A stretch of 64,000 nt of DNA, from the NCBI RefSeq assembly GCF_003231305.1, contig NZ_QKVM01000016.1, forward strand, positions 1 to 64,000. Reading direction: 5' to 3'. Both the position numbers and the translations under genes were made by a program. Positions 55,227 through 64,000 of the stretch are shown in pieces (positions within the stretch are counted from its first letter, which is position 1; each line of letters opens with the position of its first letter). The notes under the pieces are model-generated. The model worked only from the letters and a program-made list of their open reading frames with translations, had not been told where the DNA came from and did not search any database. The DNA is from Pseudomonas sichuanensis (lineage in GTDB: Bacteria > Pseudomonadota > Gammaproteobacteria > Pseudomonadales > Pseudomonadaceae).

Positions 55227-56462
55227 ATGCGCATACTCTGGACCCTGCCCTACCTGCCCTGGCCAACCACCAGCGGCAGCAAGACCCGGCAATATCATCT
55301 GCTGCGCCAACTGGCGCAGCGTGGTCACCGGATCACCTTGCTGGTGCAGTCCAAGGTGCCGCTGGGCGATGCGGCGCGCGAAGCCCTGGAGCCCTTGCTC
55401 GAACGCCTGATCGTGCTGCCCCGGCGCCCGCTGCACAGCCCGCTGAACCTGCTGGCCTCACCGATCATCGACTACCCCATGCGGGCGATCGTCAACGGCC
55501 TGGCACCGTGCCTGCGGCATCGCTTCGAGCAGTTGCTGGACGAACCCTGGGATGTCATCCAGATCGAGCACAGCTACGGTTTCCAGCCCTTCGAAAAGGC
55601 CCTGCAGGCCCGCGGCCTGCCCTTCATGCTCAGCGAACATACTCTTGAATCGGTGATGGGCGGCGCCTGCCATGACCGCCTGCCGCTATGGCTGCGCCCC
55701 TTCAATGCCTTCGACCGCTGGCGCTACCGCCGCTGGGAGCAGCGCGTGCTGCGTCAACCCAGCGAAGTGGTGGCGGTCAGCAACCACGATGCCGAACTGA
55801 TCGAGCAGATCAGCGGGCGAGCGGTCAACGTGGTGGTCAATGGCGTCGACTGCGACTACTTCGAGGCTGTCCGGCCGTGCCCCCACAGCCAGCGCCTGCT
55901 GTTCGTCGGCAACTTCGAGTACGGGGCGAACCTCGAGGCCATCGAGTGGGCCCTGGAAGAAATCCTGCCACAGGTGTGGATGAGCAACCCGGCCGTCCGC
56001 CTGGCCATTGCCGGGCATGCGCTGCCGGCCAGCTGGAAACTGCATTGGAACGACCCGCGCATCGAGTGGCTAGGCTACCGCCCCGACCTGCGCGAAGTGC
56101 AACGGCGCTCGGCGCTGTTCTTCGCACCGCTGCGCTATGCCGGCGGCTCCAAGGTGAAAATCCTCGAAGCGATGGCCGCGGGCCTGCCGGTGATCAGCAC
56201 CGGCAAGGGCGTTTCGGGCCTGGTGGCCAACAACGGCGAGCACTATCTGGGCAGCGACGACAGCGGCCAGCTGGCCTTGCTGATCACCCAACTGCTCAAC
56301 CAACCCTGGCGCATGGCCCAACTGGGTGAAGCCGGCCGCCAGTTCGCCCGCCAGCGCCACGACTGGAGTGTCGCGGCGCAACAGCTGGAGAACGTGCACA
56401 TGCGCCTGACCCAACTGGCGCCCGCTGGCGCATCGCCCACCGGTGAGGTGCTAGCCGAGTAG
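55227..56462 (+). CDS. Glycosyltransferase family 4 protein
   Basis: A 411-residue GT-B enzyme: N-terminal domain with RILWTLPYLPWPTTSGSKTRQYHLLRQLAQRGHRITLL, a donor domain with VVNGVDCDYF, LLFVGNFEYGANLEAIEWAL, VRLAIAGHALP and the C-terminal EX7E-type acidic motif region in FAPLRYAGGSKVKILEAMAAGLPVISTGKGVSGL. No membrane segment. The sugar and acceptor cannot be inferred; no polysaccharide cluster surrounds it. The start at 55227 has GAGGAA upstream; 32 further codons to 55131 are open but unlikely. Its 3' end overlaps moeA tail to tail by 12 bp. Confidence 0.88.
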   Translation: MRILWTLPYLPWPTTSGSKTRQYHLLRQLAQRGHRITLLVQSKVPLGDAAREALEPLLERLIVLPRRPLHSPLNLLASPIIDYPMRAIVNGLAPCLRHRFEQLLDEPWDVIQIEHSYGFQPFEKALQARGLPFMLSEHTLESVMGGACHDRLPLWLRPFNAFDRWRYRRWEQRVLRQPSEVVAVSNHDAELIEQISGRAVNVVVNGVDCDYFEAVRPCPHSQRLLFVGNFEYGANLEAIEWALEEILPQVWMSNPAVRLAIAGHALPASWKLHWNDPRIEWLGYRPDLREVQRRSALFFAPLRYAGGSKVKILEAMAAGLPVISTGKGVSGLVANNGEHYLGSDDSGQLALLITQLLNQPWRMAQLGEAGRQFARQRHDWSVAAQQLENVHMRLTQLAPAGASPTGEVLAE

Positions 56463-57677
56463 CTCACTGAAGGGAATGAACGGCACCAGTTCGCCCTGGC
56501 GCGGCATGCTGCCCTCACGCACCTCCACCACGCCTTCGGCCCAGGCCGCGCTGCGCAGCACCCCGGAGCTCTGGTTCTTGTAGATGCGTACCTGGCCGTC
56601 TTCGATGCGCGCCCTCAGGTATTCCCGACGATTGCCCGGCTTGGGCCAGTCGAAACCCGCCGGTACGCTGAAGCGCAGCGGCGCGACATTGGCCACGCCC
56701 TGACGACGCAGCAGGTACGGACGGGCCAGCAGGCCGAACGTGACCAGGGTCGATGCAGGATTCCCCGGCAGGCCGATTACCGGTACACCCTGGTAATGAC
56801 CGAAGGTCAGGGGCTTGCCCGGCTTGATCGCCAGCTTCCACAACGCCAGCTCACCGGCTTCGCGCAGGGCCAGGCCAAGGTAATCGGCCTCACCCACCGA
56901 CACGCCGCCGGTGGACAGGATCAGGTCGACATTGCCCAGCCCGGCCAGGCATTGGCGGGTGCGCTCAAGGTCATCGGCCAGAATGCCGGCATCCACCACT
57001 TCACAACCCAGGCGCTGCAACCAGCTGACCAGCAGGCGCCGGTTGCTGTTGTAAATCTGCCCCGGGCCCAGCGGCAAGCCGGGCTCGACCAGTTCGTCGC
57101 CGGTGGACAGCACCGCCACCCTGGGCCGGCGCACCACGTCGAGGCGAGCAAACCCCAGGGTCGCCGCCAGGCCCAGCTGGATCGGCCCCAGGCGTGTGCC
57201 GGCGCTCATCACCTGCTCGCCGGCACGGGTTTCCTGGCCTTTGGGGCGCACGTTCTGGTCGACGGCCAGCGGCTCGAGGAAGCGCACCCGGCCATCCTCC
57301 AGCACTTCGGCGTTTTCCTGCATCTCGACGCAATCGGCCCCTTCCGGCAATGGCGCGCCGGTGAAGATACGCGCACAAGTGCCTGGCTGCAGGGGCTGCG
57401 GCGCGTGACCGGCAAAAATGCGCTGGCTCACCGGCAGCGCCTCGCCCTGCCAATCGGCCAGGCGCAGCGCATAGCCATCCATGGCACTGTTGGGCCAGGG
57501 CGGCAGGTCGAGCCCGGCTACAAGCTCACGCGCCAACACGCGGCCTTCGGCATCGGCCAGCGCCACCGCTTCAGAGTCACCGATCGGCGCGGCCTCGGCC
57601 AACGCCAGCAGGCGCTCGAGGGCTTCTTCCACCGGCATCAACGGCCGGGCGGGCGCAGCCTCAGCCACGGCTTTCAC
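56451..57677 (-). CDS. moeA: Molybdopterin molybdenumtransferase MoeA
   Basis: Inserts molybdate into adenylylated molybdopterin. The 408-residue protein shows domain III motifs LPPWPNSAMDGYALR, RIFTGAPLPEGADCVEMQE, then VLSTGDELVEPG, NSNRRLL, DLILSTGGVSVGEADY and VIGLPGNPAST. GTG start at 57677, inside the last 17 bp of moaB, so the pair is translationally coupled. Its 3' end overlaps the glycosyltransferase. Confidence 0.95.
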   Translation of the reverse strand: MKAVAEAAPARPLMPVEEALERLLALAEAAPIGDSEAVALADAEGRVLARELVAGLDLPPWPNSAMDGYALRLADWQGEALPVSQRIFAGHAPQPLQPGTCARIFTGAPLPEGADCVEMQENAEVLEDGRVRFLEPLAVDQNVRPKGQETRAGEQVMSAGTRLGPIQLGLAATLGFARLDVVRRPRVAVLSTGDELVEPGLPLGPGQIYNSNRRLLVSWLQRLGCEVVDAGILADDLERTRQCLAGLGNVDLILSTGGVSVGEADYLGLALREAGELALWKLAIKPGKPLTFGHYQGVPVIGLPGNPASTLVTFGLLARPYLLRRQGVANVAPLRFSVPAGFDWPKPGNRREYLRARIEDGQVRIYKNQSSGVLRSAAWAEGVVEVREGSMPRQGELVPFIPFSELLG

Positions 57678-58200
57678 AGGCCGCTGCCTGCTTCAGGTGA
57701 GGGACGAAGTTGCAGGGGCGATGGCGGGCGTCGAGCTGTTCGGCGAGGATGCCATCCCAGCCGGTGCGCACGGCATTGGTCGAACCCGGCAGGCAGCACA
57801 CCAGGGTGCCATTGGCCAGGCCCGCCAAGGCGCGGGACTGCACGGTCGAGGTGCCGATATCGGCCACCGAGATCTGCCGGAACAACTCGCCGAACCCCTC
57901 GACCTGCTTGTCCAGCAGGCAGGCCACGGCTTCCGGAGTGCTGTCACGGCCGGTGAAACCGGTACCGCCAGTGATCAACACCACCTGCACCTGGTCATCG
58001 GCGATCCAGGTCGCGACCTGGGCGCGGATCTTGTACAGGTCATCCTTGAGCAGCACCCGGGCGGCGAGCTGATGGCCGGCCGCCGTGAGGCGATCGACGA
58101 ACAGCTGGCCGGAGGTGTCGGTCTCGAAGGTACGGGTGTCGCTGACCGTCAGTACAGCGATGTTCAACGGCACGAAGGGGGTATCTGCCTTGGCTTTCAT
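57661..58200 (-). CDS. moaB: Molybdenum cofactor biosynthesis protein MoaB
   Basis: MoaB-family protein that adenylylates molybdopterin or supports that step. The 179 residues have NIAVLTVSDTRTFETDTSG, the MPT-binding VVLITGGTGFTGRDSTPEAV and LPGSTNAVRTGWDGIL. It is first in a two-gene operon with moeA, overlapping by 17 bp. A molybdoenzyme accessory protein (MOSC) is in the same window but not adjacent. Confidence 0.95.
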   Translation of the reverse strand: MKAKADTPFVPLNIAVLTVSDTRTFETDTSGQLFVDRLTAAGHQLAARVLLKDDLYKIRAQVATWIADDQVQVVLITGGTGFTGRDSTPEAVACLLDKQVEGFGELFRQISVADIGTSTVQSRALAGLANGTLVCCLPGSTNAVRTGWDGILAEQLDARHRPCNFVPHLKQAAACESRG

Positions 58201-58380
58201 GGGGGTCCGTCGCAGGGAAACTGGGATGTGCGCTGTTATATCACAGGCCGGCCGAGCGCTGCCCCGCCGTTGCTCCCGGTCAATGCCCCGGCCTGAGCGC
58301 TATGCTGCACTGGACAAGGAACTTGCGTAGGCGCCCTGCGTCATAACGTCATCAAGCACACTCGAACCAGGAGAAACACG

Positions 58381-58602
58381 ATGATCCAACGGACCCTTCC
58401 CGCTTTCCTGCTTGCCCTGGGCCTGGGCGCCCTGGCCGGCTGCGCCTCGCCAGCCGTCATCACCCTGAACGACGGCCGTGAGATCCAGGCGGTGGATACC
58501 CCGAGCTATGACGAAGACTCCGGCTTCTACGAATTCGAACAACTTGACGGCAAGCGCACGCGCATCAACAAAGACCAGATCCGCACGGTCAAAGAGCTGT
58601 GA
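58381..58602 (+). CDS. YgdI/YgdR family lipoprotein
   Basis: A 73-residue outer-membrane or inner-membrane lipoprotein: signal with lipobox LAGC (Cys21), then [52 protein letters not shown], a small SH3-like beta domain typical of YgdI/YgdR. Function unknown. It has GGAGAAACACG before the ATG. Confidence 0.93.
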   Translation: MIQRTLPAFLLALGLGALAGCASPAVITLNDGREIQAVDTPSYDEDSGFYEFEQLDGKRTRINKDQIRTVKEL

Positions 58603-58646
58603 TCCAGCCCCTGCATTTCGACGCAACTCCTTTTTGCAACAAGGGG

Positions 58647-58675
58647 TTGCGTTGAAAAAAACGATGCAGTAGCAT
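58647..58675 (+). promoter_or_regulatory. Possible tRNA-Pro promoter
   Basis: TTGCGT (58647-58652), 17-bp spacer, TAGCAT (58670-58675), 10 bp before the mature tRNA. Weak match; an imperfect hairpin (58622-58651) precedes it. Confidence 0.3.
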
Positions 58676-58684
58676 TTTGGCCAT

Positions 58685-58761
58685 CGGAGTGTAGCGCAGC
58701 CAGGTAGCGCGTCTCGTTCGGGACGAGAAGGCCGCAGGTTCGAATCCTGTCTCTCCGACCA
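58685..58761 (+). tRNA. tRNA-Pro (anticodon CGG)
   Basis: 77 nt with all four arms: acceptor CGGAGTG/CTCTCCG, D-loop AGCGCAGCCAGGTAGCGC, anticodon loop TTCGGGA (anticodon CGG) on a 5-bp stem, T-loop GTTCGAATC, and encoded CCA. It reads proline codon CCG, frequent in this GC-rich genome. There is no integrase or repeat at its 3' end. Confidence 0.97.
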
Positions 58762-58770
58762 AATCCCCGA

Positions 58771-58796
58771 AAAGCCCGCCAAGTGCGGGCTTTTTT
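58771..58796 (+). terminator. Terminator after tRNA-Pro
   Basis: 8-bp stem AAGCCCGC/GCGGGCTT with 5-nt loop then T6: canonical intrinsic terminator 10 bp after the tRNA. Confidence 0.92.
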
Positions 58797-58809
58797 GTGC
58801 CTGAATCAC

Positions 58810-58879
58810 ATCGCGGGGCAAGCCCGCTCCCACGTTGCCGCAAATCCTCGGCAGTGTGGGAGCGGACTTGCCCCGCGAT
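58810..58879. repeat. REP pair between tRNA-Pro and mqo
   Basis: 24-bp inverse arms (58810-58833, 58856-58879), one mismatch (CGGACTTG in the right arm), standard REP type. It lies 6 bp from the mqo stop. Confidence 0.9.
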
Positions 58880-58885
58880 TGGCGA

Positions 58886-60469
58886 TTATCGAGCCGACAC
58901 CGCCGTCTCCGGCATTACCGGCACATGCAGCAGTTGCAGCCGTGCACTGCTCCATTCGCGAGTCTTGTTGGTCAGTGCCAGGTCGTTGTTCAGCTTCTGG
59001 CCGTAGGTTGGCACGATCGCTTTGAGCTTGGCCTGCCATTCAGGGCTCTTGATGCGGTCCTTGAAGGTCTTCTCCAGCACCGTCAGCATGATCGGCGCGG
59101 CGGTCGACGCGCCGGGCGAGGCGCCCAGCAGCGCGGCAATGCTGCCGTCCTCGGCGGCCACCACTTCGGTGCCGAACTGCAGGATGCCGCCATGCACAGG
59201 GTCCTTCTTGATCACCTGCACCCGCTGGCCGGCCTGCAGCAGCGTCCAGTCCTCGTTCCGGGCGTTGGGGAAATACTCGCGCAGGGCCGCCATGCGGTCA
59301 TCGAAGCTGAGCATCAGCTGGCCCATCAGGTAGGTGCTCAGGTCGATGTTGTCGATACCGGCATGCAGCATGGGGCTGACGTTGTGGCTGGTCAGCGAGG
59401 CGAACATGTCCAGCAGCGAGCCGTGTTTCAGGTACTTGGTGGAGAAGGTCGCGAACGGGCCGAACAGCAGGACCTGCTTGCCATCGATCATCCGGGTGTC
59501 GAGGTGCGGCACCGACATCGGTGGCGCACCGACCGACGCCTTGCCATACAGCTTGGCCTGGTGCCGGGCGACCGTGTCGGGGTTGTCGGTCATCAGGAAC
59601 TGGCCGCCCACCGGGAAACCGGCATAGCCGTCGGCTTCCGGGATGCCGGATTTCTGCAGCAGCTTGAGCGCACCGCCCCCGGCGCCGATGAACACGAACT
59701 TGGCCTTGACGCTGGTCTGCGCGCCGCCGTTGGCCAGGTCGGCCACCACCACGTTCCAGCTGCCGTCCTCATTGCGCACGATGTCGCGCACCTCATGGCT
59801 CAGGTGCAACTGGACATTGGGGTTGCGGGTCATCGATGCGAACAGCTGGCGGGTGATCTCGCCGAAGTTCACGTCGGTACCGATGGCCATGCGCGTGGCC
59901 GCGACCTTCTGCCCCGGGTCGCGCCCTTCCATTACCAGCGGTGCCCACTGGCGGATCTGCTCGCGGTCTTCGGAGATCTGCATGCCGCGGAACAGCGGGC
60001 TGTGCTGCAGCGCCGCCACGCGCTTGTGCAGGAAGGCGATGTTCTCCTCACCCCAGACGAAGCTCATGTGCGGCACATTGTTGATGAATGACGGTGGGTT
60101 GCTCAGCACGCCCTGTTCGACCTGGTAGGCCCAGAACTGCTTGGACACCTCGAACTGCTCGTTGACGTTGACCGCCTTGCTGATGTCGATGCTGCCGTCC
60201 TTGCCTTCGCTGGTGTAGTTCAGCTCGCAGAAGGCAGAGTGGCCGGTACCGGCGTTGTTCCAGGCGTTGGAGCTCTCTTCGGCGACCTGGTCCATGCGCT
60301 CGTAGACGTCGACCTTCCAGCCCGGCTCAAGCTCGGTGAGGTAGGTCCCCAGGCTCGCGCTCATGATGCCGCCGCCGATCAGCAGGACATCGACGGTCTT
60401 TTGTGGCTCCGCAGGCTTGGAGCAACCGATGACGCTCAGGCACAGGAGCGTCAGCAGGATTTTCTTCAT
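58886..60469 (-). CDS. mqo: Malate:quinone oxidoreductase with a lipoprotein-type signal
   Basis: FAD enzyme that oxidises malate to oxaloacetate and passes electrons to quinone. 527 residues; the FAD site [19 protein letters not shown] is followed by [23 protein letters not shown] and the C-terminal [20 protein letters not shown], all diagnostic of Mqo. The N-terminus [16 protein letters not shown] has a lipobox (VIGC, Cys16), so it may be exported and lipid-anchored in the periplasm. A sigma-54-type -24/-12 promoter lies upstream. The start at 60469 is chosen because it begins the signal and has GGAAAGATCC before it. Confidence 0.94.
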   Translation of the reverse strand: MKKILLTLLCLSVIGCSKPAEPQKTVDVLLIGGGIMSASLGTYLTELEPGWKVDVYERMDQVAEESSNAWNNAGTGHSAFCELNYTSEGKDGSIDISKAVNVNEQFEVSKQFWAYQVEQGVLSNPPSFINNVPHMSFVWGEENIAFLHKRVAALQHSPLFRGMQISEDREQIRQWAPLVMEGRDPGQKVAATRMAIGTDVNFGEITRQLFASMTRNPNVQLHLSHEVRDIVRNEDGSWNVVVADLANGGAQTSVKAKFVFIGAGGGALKLLQKSGIPEADGYAGFPVGGQFLMTDNPDTVARHQAKLYGKASVGAPPMSVPHLDTRMIDGKQVLLFGPFATFSTKYLKHGSLLDMFASLTSHNVSPMLHAGIDNIDLSTYLMGQLMLSFDDRMAALREYFPNARNEDWTLLQAGQRVQVIKKDPVHGGILQFGTEVVAAEDGSIAALLGASPGASTAAPIMLTVLEKTFKDRIKSPEWQAKLKAIVPTYGQKLNNDLALTNKTREWSSARLQLLHVPVMPETAVSAR

Positions 60470-60507
60470 TGGATCTTTCCGGTTGTTGTGTAAGCGCGGC
60501 CTCGATA

Positions 60508-60522
60508 GCGAAGAGCGTGCCA
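60508..60522 (-). promoter_or_regulatory. Sigma-54 (RpoN) type promoter of mqo
   Basis: On the minus strand TGGCACGCTCTTCGC matches TGGCACG-N4-TTGC with a single mismatch, with exact GG-to-GC spacing. Transcription would start about 28 nt before the start codon. Confidence 0.6.
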
Positions 60523-60634
60523 ACCGGTTGCAAGCCAATGTTCATGGGGGCGACACCAGGCCGCATGGCGACAAACCGCCACAGGCAGGGGGAAGATCCC
60601 GCCCGGATGGCGGATTTCCCCCGCGATGGCGGCT

Positions 60635-62251
60635 TCAGGCGGTCAGGCGCGAGGTGACCTCACCCAACTGCCCCGACAAGCCATGCAAACGCTGCCCGGC
60701 CTGCTCGGTATGCTGCACCGCCTGCTGGTTGGCCGTGGCGATACGGGTGATCTCGATCAGGTTGCGCGAGATATCTTCGGCCACGCTGGTCTGCTCCTCG
60801 GCCGCCGTGGCGATCTGCCGGTTCATGTCGCGGATCGCCTCCACCGCCAGGGTGATGCGCTGCAGCATCTGCCCGGCCTGCTGCACCTGTTCGGCGCCCT
60901 CCTCACTGCGCTGCTGGCCACTCTCGATGGCCTTGACCGCCTCTACCGCGCCCGACTGCACCGCTTCGATGATCTGGTGGATTTCGGCGATCGACGCCGC
61001 CGTGCGCTGGGCCAGGCTGCGCACCTCGTCCGCCACTACGGCAAAGCCACGCCCGGCCTCGCCCGCGCGCGCCGCCTCGATGGCCGCGTTGAGTGCCAAC
61101 AGGTTGGTCTGCTCGGCAATGCCACGGATCACCTCGAGCACCTTGCCGATGCGCGTGCTGTCGTTCTCCAGATGGCGAATCACCGCAGCCGTGCCGGCGA
61201 TCTCGCGGTTCACCAGGCCAATGATATCGATGGTCTGCTGCATCACCTGCTCGCCGGCCTGGGCGCTGTGGTCGGCGTCGTCCGCCGCGCGGGCCGCCTC
61301 GGCGGCATGGCGCGCGACTTCCTGGGCAGTGGCGGACATCTCGTGCATGGCGGTGGCGACCTGGTCGGTACGCTGAAACTGGTCATGGGTGCCGCTGGCC
61401 ATGTCGCCGGCGATGTTGCGCAGCTGGCCGCTGGCGCTCTCCAGTTCTTCGGCATTGTCCTTGAGGCGGCCGACGGTGTCGGCGAGAAAATCGCGCAGGG
61501 TATTGGCGGCACGCGCCAGGCGCCCCAGCTCGTCCTCGCGACGGCTGTCGACCCGCGCGCCGAAGCGGCCCTGGCTGAGCTGGGCGACATAGTCGATCAA
61601 CTGGCGAATCGGCTCGACCAGGCTGCGGTTGATCAGCCACAGGCTCAGCAGCCCGACCAGCACGGCCGAAGCCAGCATCACCAGCACGCCGAGCCACACG
61701 GTGCGCTCGGCATCAGCATTGATTTCGGCCGCACGGCCACGGGCATCACCGCGCAACTGCTCGACCAGCGCGCTCATCTGGTCGCTGGTGGCGCGGTCCA
61801 CACCCTTGACCGCCATGTCGCCGGCCACCGGGTCACCGCCGGCGGCAAGGAAGGCCTGGCGGCCCTGCTGGTAAGCCACACCCAACTGCCGGTGGCTGGC
61901 CTTGAGCTGCTCCAGGCGCGCCTTGAGCGCCGGATCGCTGCTGTCGATCAGTTGGCCGAGCAGGGTCTGAACCTGCTGCTCACGGGCCTGGAACTGCTGC
62001 CAGTACTTGTCCAGCTCGGCCGGCTGGCGGCCGCGCAGCAGCACGTTCTTCCACTCCTGCACCTGGATCTTGAACTGAAGGTTAGCTTCATCGATCAACT
62101 GCGAGGCCTGCAAGGGCCCGTCTACCAGCCGGGCATAGCCATGCACGCTGGAAGACAGGAACTGGAAGCACACCAGGGCGATCAGCAACATCGCCGCCAG
62201 GCTACCGCCGAGCAGGGTGAGAATTTGCACTCTGAGGGATTTACGCAACAT
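60635..62251 (-). CDS. Methyl-accepting chemotaxis protein with four-helix-bundle sensor
   Basis: A 538-residue chemoreceptor: TM1 at about 12-34, a ~150-residue all-helical periplasmic domain (VHGYARLVDGPLQASQLIDEANLQFKIQVQEWKN...), TM2 at about 188-208, HAMP, and a methyl-accepting signalling domain with the hairpin tip EVIRGIAEQTNLLALNAAIEAARAGEAGRGFAVVADEVRSLAQRTA. The sensor resembles the 4HB class; the ligand cannot be predicted. No CheR-binding pentapeptide is visible at the C-terminus. It lies upstream of mqo on the same strand with 165 bp between. Confidence 0.92.
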   Translation of the reverse strand: MLRKSLRVQILTLLGGSLAAMLLIALVCFQFLSSSVHGYARLVDGPLQASQLIDEANLQFKIQVQEWKNVLLRGRQPAELDKYWQQFQAREQQVQTLLGQLIDSSDPALKARLEQLKASHRQLGVAYQQGRQAFLAAGGDPVAGDMAVKGVDRATSDQMSALVEQLRGDARGRAAEINADAERTVWLGVLVMLASAVLVGLLSLWLINRSLVEPIRQLIDYVAQLSQGRFGARVDSRREDELGRLARAANTLRDFLADTVGRLKDNAEELESASGQLRNIAGDMASGTHDQFQRTDQVATAMHEMSATAQEVARHAAEAARAADDADHSAQAGEQVMQQTIDIIGLVNREIAGTAAVIRHLENDSTRIGKVLEVIRGIAEQTNLLALNAAIEAARAGEAGRGFAVVADEVRSLAQRTAASIAEIHQIIEAVQSGAVEAVKAIESGQQRSEEGAEQVQQAGQMLQRITLAVEAIRDMNRQIATAAEEQTSVAEDISRNLIEITRIATANQQAVQHTEQAGQRLHGLSGQLGEVTSRLTA

Positions 62252-62333
62252 CGTGGATCTCGGAACAAGGAGGTAAGGAAGCGGACACGACAGCGCCGCC
62301 GACTAAAGACATCCTTGTCCTCGTTCGCAGGCC

Positions 62334-62363
62334 AAAAAAAAGCTGCCATCGATCGATAGCAGC
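62334..62363 (-). terminator. Terminator after the ABC exporter
   Basis: Minus-strand hairpin with 10-bp arms around TCGATCGA (one mismatch) followed by T8 (plus-strand A8 at 62334-62341). Confidence 0.85.
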
Positions 62364-62442
62364 CAGGTCGAGCACATACGCAACAGCTGAGCCAGATACT
62401 CTCAGGCAATTGCTACAGAATTGTTACAAGCTCGCGACAGCC

Positions 62443-64000
62443 TCATCCATTGTTGAACTGCAGCGCCGCCAGGCGCGCATACAGCGGGCTCTCTTCCACC
62501 AACTGGCGGTGCGTCCCTACCGCCACCAAACGCCCCTGGTCGATCACCGCGATGCGGTCGGCATGCTGCACCGTGGCCAGGCGATGGGCGATCACCAGCG
62601 TGGTACGCCCGGCCATCAACTGCGGCAACGCTTGCTGGATCAGGTGCTCGCTCTGCGCATCGAGGGCGCTGGTGGCCTCGTCCAGCAGCAGGATCGGCGC
62701 ATCCACCAGCAGTGCCCGGGCAATCGCCAAGCGCTGGCGCTGGCCGCCGGACAAACCAATGCCACCCTCCCCCAGCCGGGTCTGGTAACCCTGCGGCAAC
62801 TGGACGATGAATTCGTGGGCATGGGCGCTGCGCGCCGCCGCCTCGACCTCGGCCTGGCTGGCCTCGGGGCGGCCATAACGGATGTTGGCCTCGACCGTGC
62901 CACGGAACAACGCCGGTTGCTGGGCCACCAGGGCGAACTGACGGCGCAGCTCGGCCACTTCCAGGCCGGTGATCGGCTGGCCATCGAGCAGGATGCTGCC
63001 GCCCTGGGGGTCGTAGAAGCGCAGCAACAGGTCGAACAGGGTCGACTTGCCGGCGCCCGACGGCCCGACCAACGCGACCGTCTGGCCAGGCTGCACCTGC
63101 AGGCTCAGGCCATCGATGGCGGCCACCGCCGGGCGCGACGGGTAGGCGAAGCGCACCTCGCGCAGCTCGATGGCACCACTGGCGCGCCCGCCTGCCAGGC
63201 CGACGGCCTGGCGCGGCGCCAGGATCGCACTCTGCGCCGCCAGCAACTCGGCAATGCGCTCGGCAGCACCCGCTGCCCGCTGCAGCTCGCCGATCACCTC
63301 GCTCAAGGTGCCGAAGGCACTGCCGACGATCAGGCTGTAGAACACGAAGGCCGCCAGCTCGCCGCCGGAGATGCGCCCGGCGATCACATCCATGCCACCC
63401 ACCCAGAGCATCACCCCCACCGCCCCCAGCACCAGCACGATCACCAGGGTGATCAGCCAGGCACGCTGGGCGATGCGCCGTCGCGCCACGCTGAACGCCG
63501 CTTCCACGGTGTCGGCGAACAGCGCGCGGTCACGGGCTTCGTGGTTGTAGGCCTGCACGGTCTTGATCTGGCCGAGGCTCTCGGCGACGTAGCTGCCGAC
63601 ATCGGCGACCCGGTCCTGGCTTTGCCGCGACAGGCTGCGCACCCGCCGGCCGAACAACAGGATCGGCGCCAGCACCAGCGGCAAGGCCAACACCACGATG
63701 CTGGTGAGCTTGGGGTTGGTGACGAACAGCAGAATCACCCCACCCACCACCATCAGGGCATTGCGCAGGAACATCGACAAGGACGAGCCGATCACCGACT
63801 GCAACAACGTGGTGTCGGCGGTCAGCCGCGACTGGATCTCCGAGCTGCGGTTGTCCTCGAAGAACCCCGGATGCAGCCCCAGCAGATGATCGAACACCGC
63901 CCGGCGGATGTCGGCGACGCAGCGTTCACCGATCCACGACACCAGGTAGAAGCGGGCGAAAGTCCCCACGGCCAGGGCCAGCACCAACAGCAGGAACAGG
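62443..64000 (-). CDS. ABC exporter, fused permease-ATPase, N-terminus cut by the window edge
   Basis: At least 519 residues are open to the right edge; roughly the first 60-80 of a ~590-residue protein are missing. A type-1 exporter transmembrane domain ([31 protein letters not shown] and later helices) precedes an ATPase domain with Walker [11 protein letters not shown]-loop QQPALFRG, signature [16 protein letters not shown], Walker [13 protein letters not shown] and the H-loop VIAHRL. MsbA/LmrA-like half-transporter, substrate unknown; the extruded solute could be a lipid or drug. It ends at an intrinsic terminator. Confidence 0.92.
   Translation of the reverse strand, partial: LFLLLVLALAVGTFARFYLVSWIGERCVADIRRAVFDHLLGLHPGFFEDNRSSEIQSRLTADTTLLQSVIGSSLSMFLRNALMVVGGVILLFVTNPKLTSIVVLALPLVLAPILLFGRRVRSLSRQSQDRVADVGSYVAESLGQIKTVQAYNHEARDRALFADTVEAAFSVARRRIAQRAWLITLVIVLVLGAVGVMLWVGGMDVIAGRISGGELAAFVFYSLIVGSAFGTLSEVIGELQRAAGAAERIAELLAAQSAILAPRQAVGLAGGRASGAIELREVRFAYPSRPAVAAIDGLSLQVQPGQTVALVGPSGAGKSTLFDLLLRFYDPQGGSILLDGQPITGLEVAELRRQFALVAQQPALFRGTVEANIRYGRPEASQAEVEAAARSAHAHEFIVQLPQGYQTRLGEGGIGLSGGQRQRLAIARALLVDAPILLLDEATSALDAQSEHLIQQALPQLMAGRTTLVIAHRLATVQHADRIAVIDQGRLVAVGTHRQLVEESPLYARLAALQFNNG

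Noticed and set aside
58685..58761. tRNA-Pro as an integration site
   Set aside because: No integrase or repeated tRNA 3' end follows; only a terminator and a REP pair.

Overview
The window reads as chromosomal DNA of a Pseudomonas putida-group bacterium. It is G+C-rich and gene-dense, and it carries long blocks of conserved Pseudomonas gene order: lolC-lolD-lolE, psrA divergent from lexA-sulA, fadB-fadA, the copper-responsive cin genes, and hsbR-hsbA. It also carries many copies of the REP palindrome whose arms read GCGGGGCAAGCCCGCTCCCAC or close variants. The species assignment is inference from gene content and repeat type.

Left edge (1-1035): a truncated tyrosine integrase faces away from dusA and starts 105 bp from it. 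This is the layout of elements integrated at the 5' end of dusA, so the window probably begins inside the right end of a genomic island or prophage. From 1035 to 10 kb come dusA, a REP-rich 460-bp spacer with a duplicated ~137-bp unit, transaldolase, a PhoD-like phosphatase, the HsbR/HsbA phosphatase/anti-anti-sigma pair, a PilZ protein, an AT-richer delta-60-repeat protein and mlaA.

10-20 kb: a HAD-like protein lacking its nucleophile, a DUF4404 protein, the copper-response cluster (cinA-queF divergent from cinR-cinS, with a CusR-like box between), a REP-associated tyrosine transposase (RAYT) bounded by perfect 41-bp inverted repeats, the LolCDE lipoprotein-release transporter and a second PilZ protein. 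20-33 kb: glycerophosphodiesterase, sthA, apbE, an N-terminally extended gap divergent from mfd, a CsiV-like protein and a SWIM/SNF2 helicase.

33-47 kb: nagZ, an L,D-transpeptidase and psrA (one transcription unit), lexA-sulA with two SOS boxes, two conserved small proteins, topA, a DUF1653 protein, fadB-fadA, a small membrane protein, a universal stress protein and uup. 47-64 kb: slt, a MOSC protein, cheV with a sigma-28-type promoter, a histidine-less Hpt-like protein, a NarL-type two-component pair, yegS, a glycosyltransferase, moaB-moeA, a YgdI/R lipoprotein, tRNA-Pro(CGG), an mqo with a lipoprotein signal and a sigma-54-type promoter, a chemoreceptor and a truncated ABC exporter.

Most of the window is core chromosome. 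The accessory or mobile signals are the dusA-linked integrase, the RAYT/REP family and the delta-60-repeat gene. All coordinates, motifs and inverted repeats were read by eye; no database search or folding was run.
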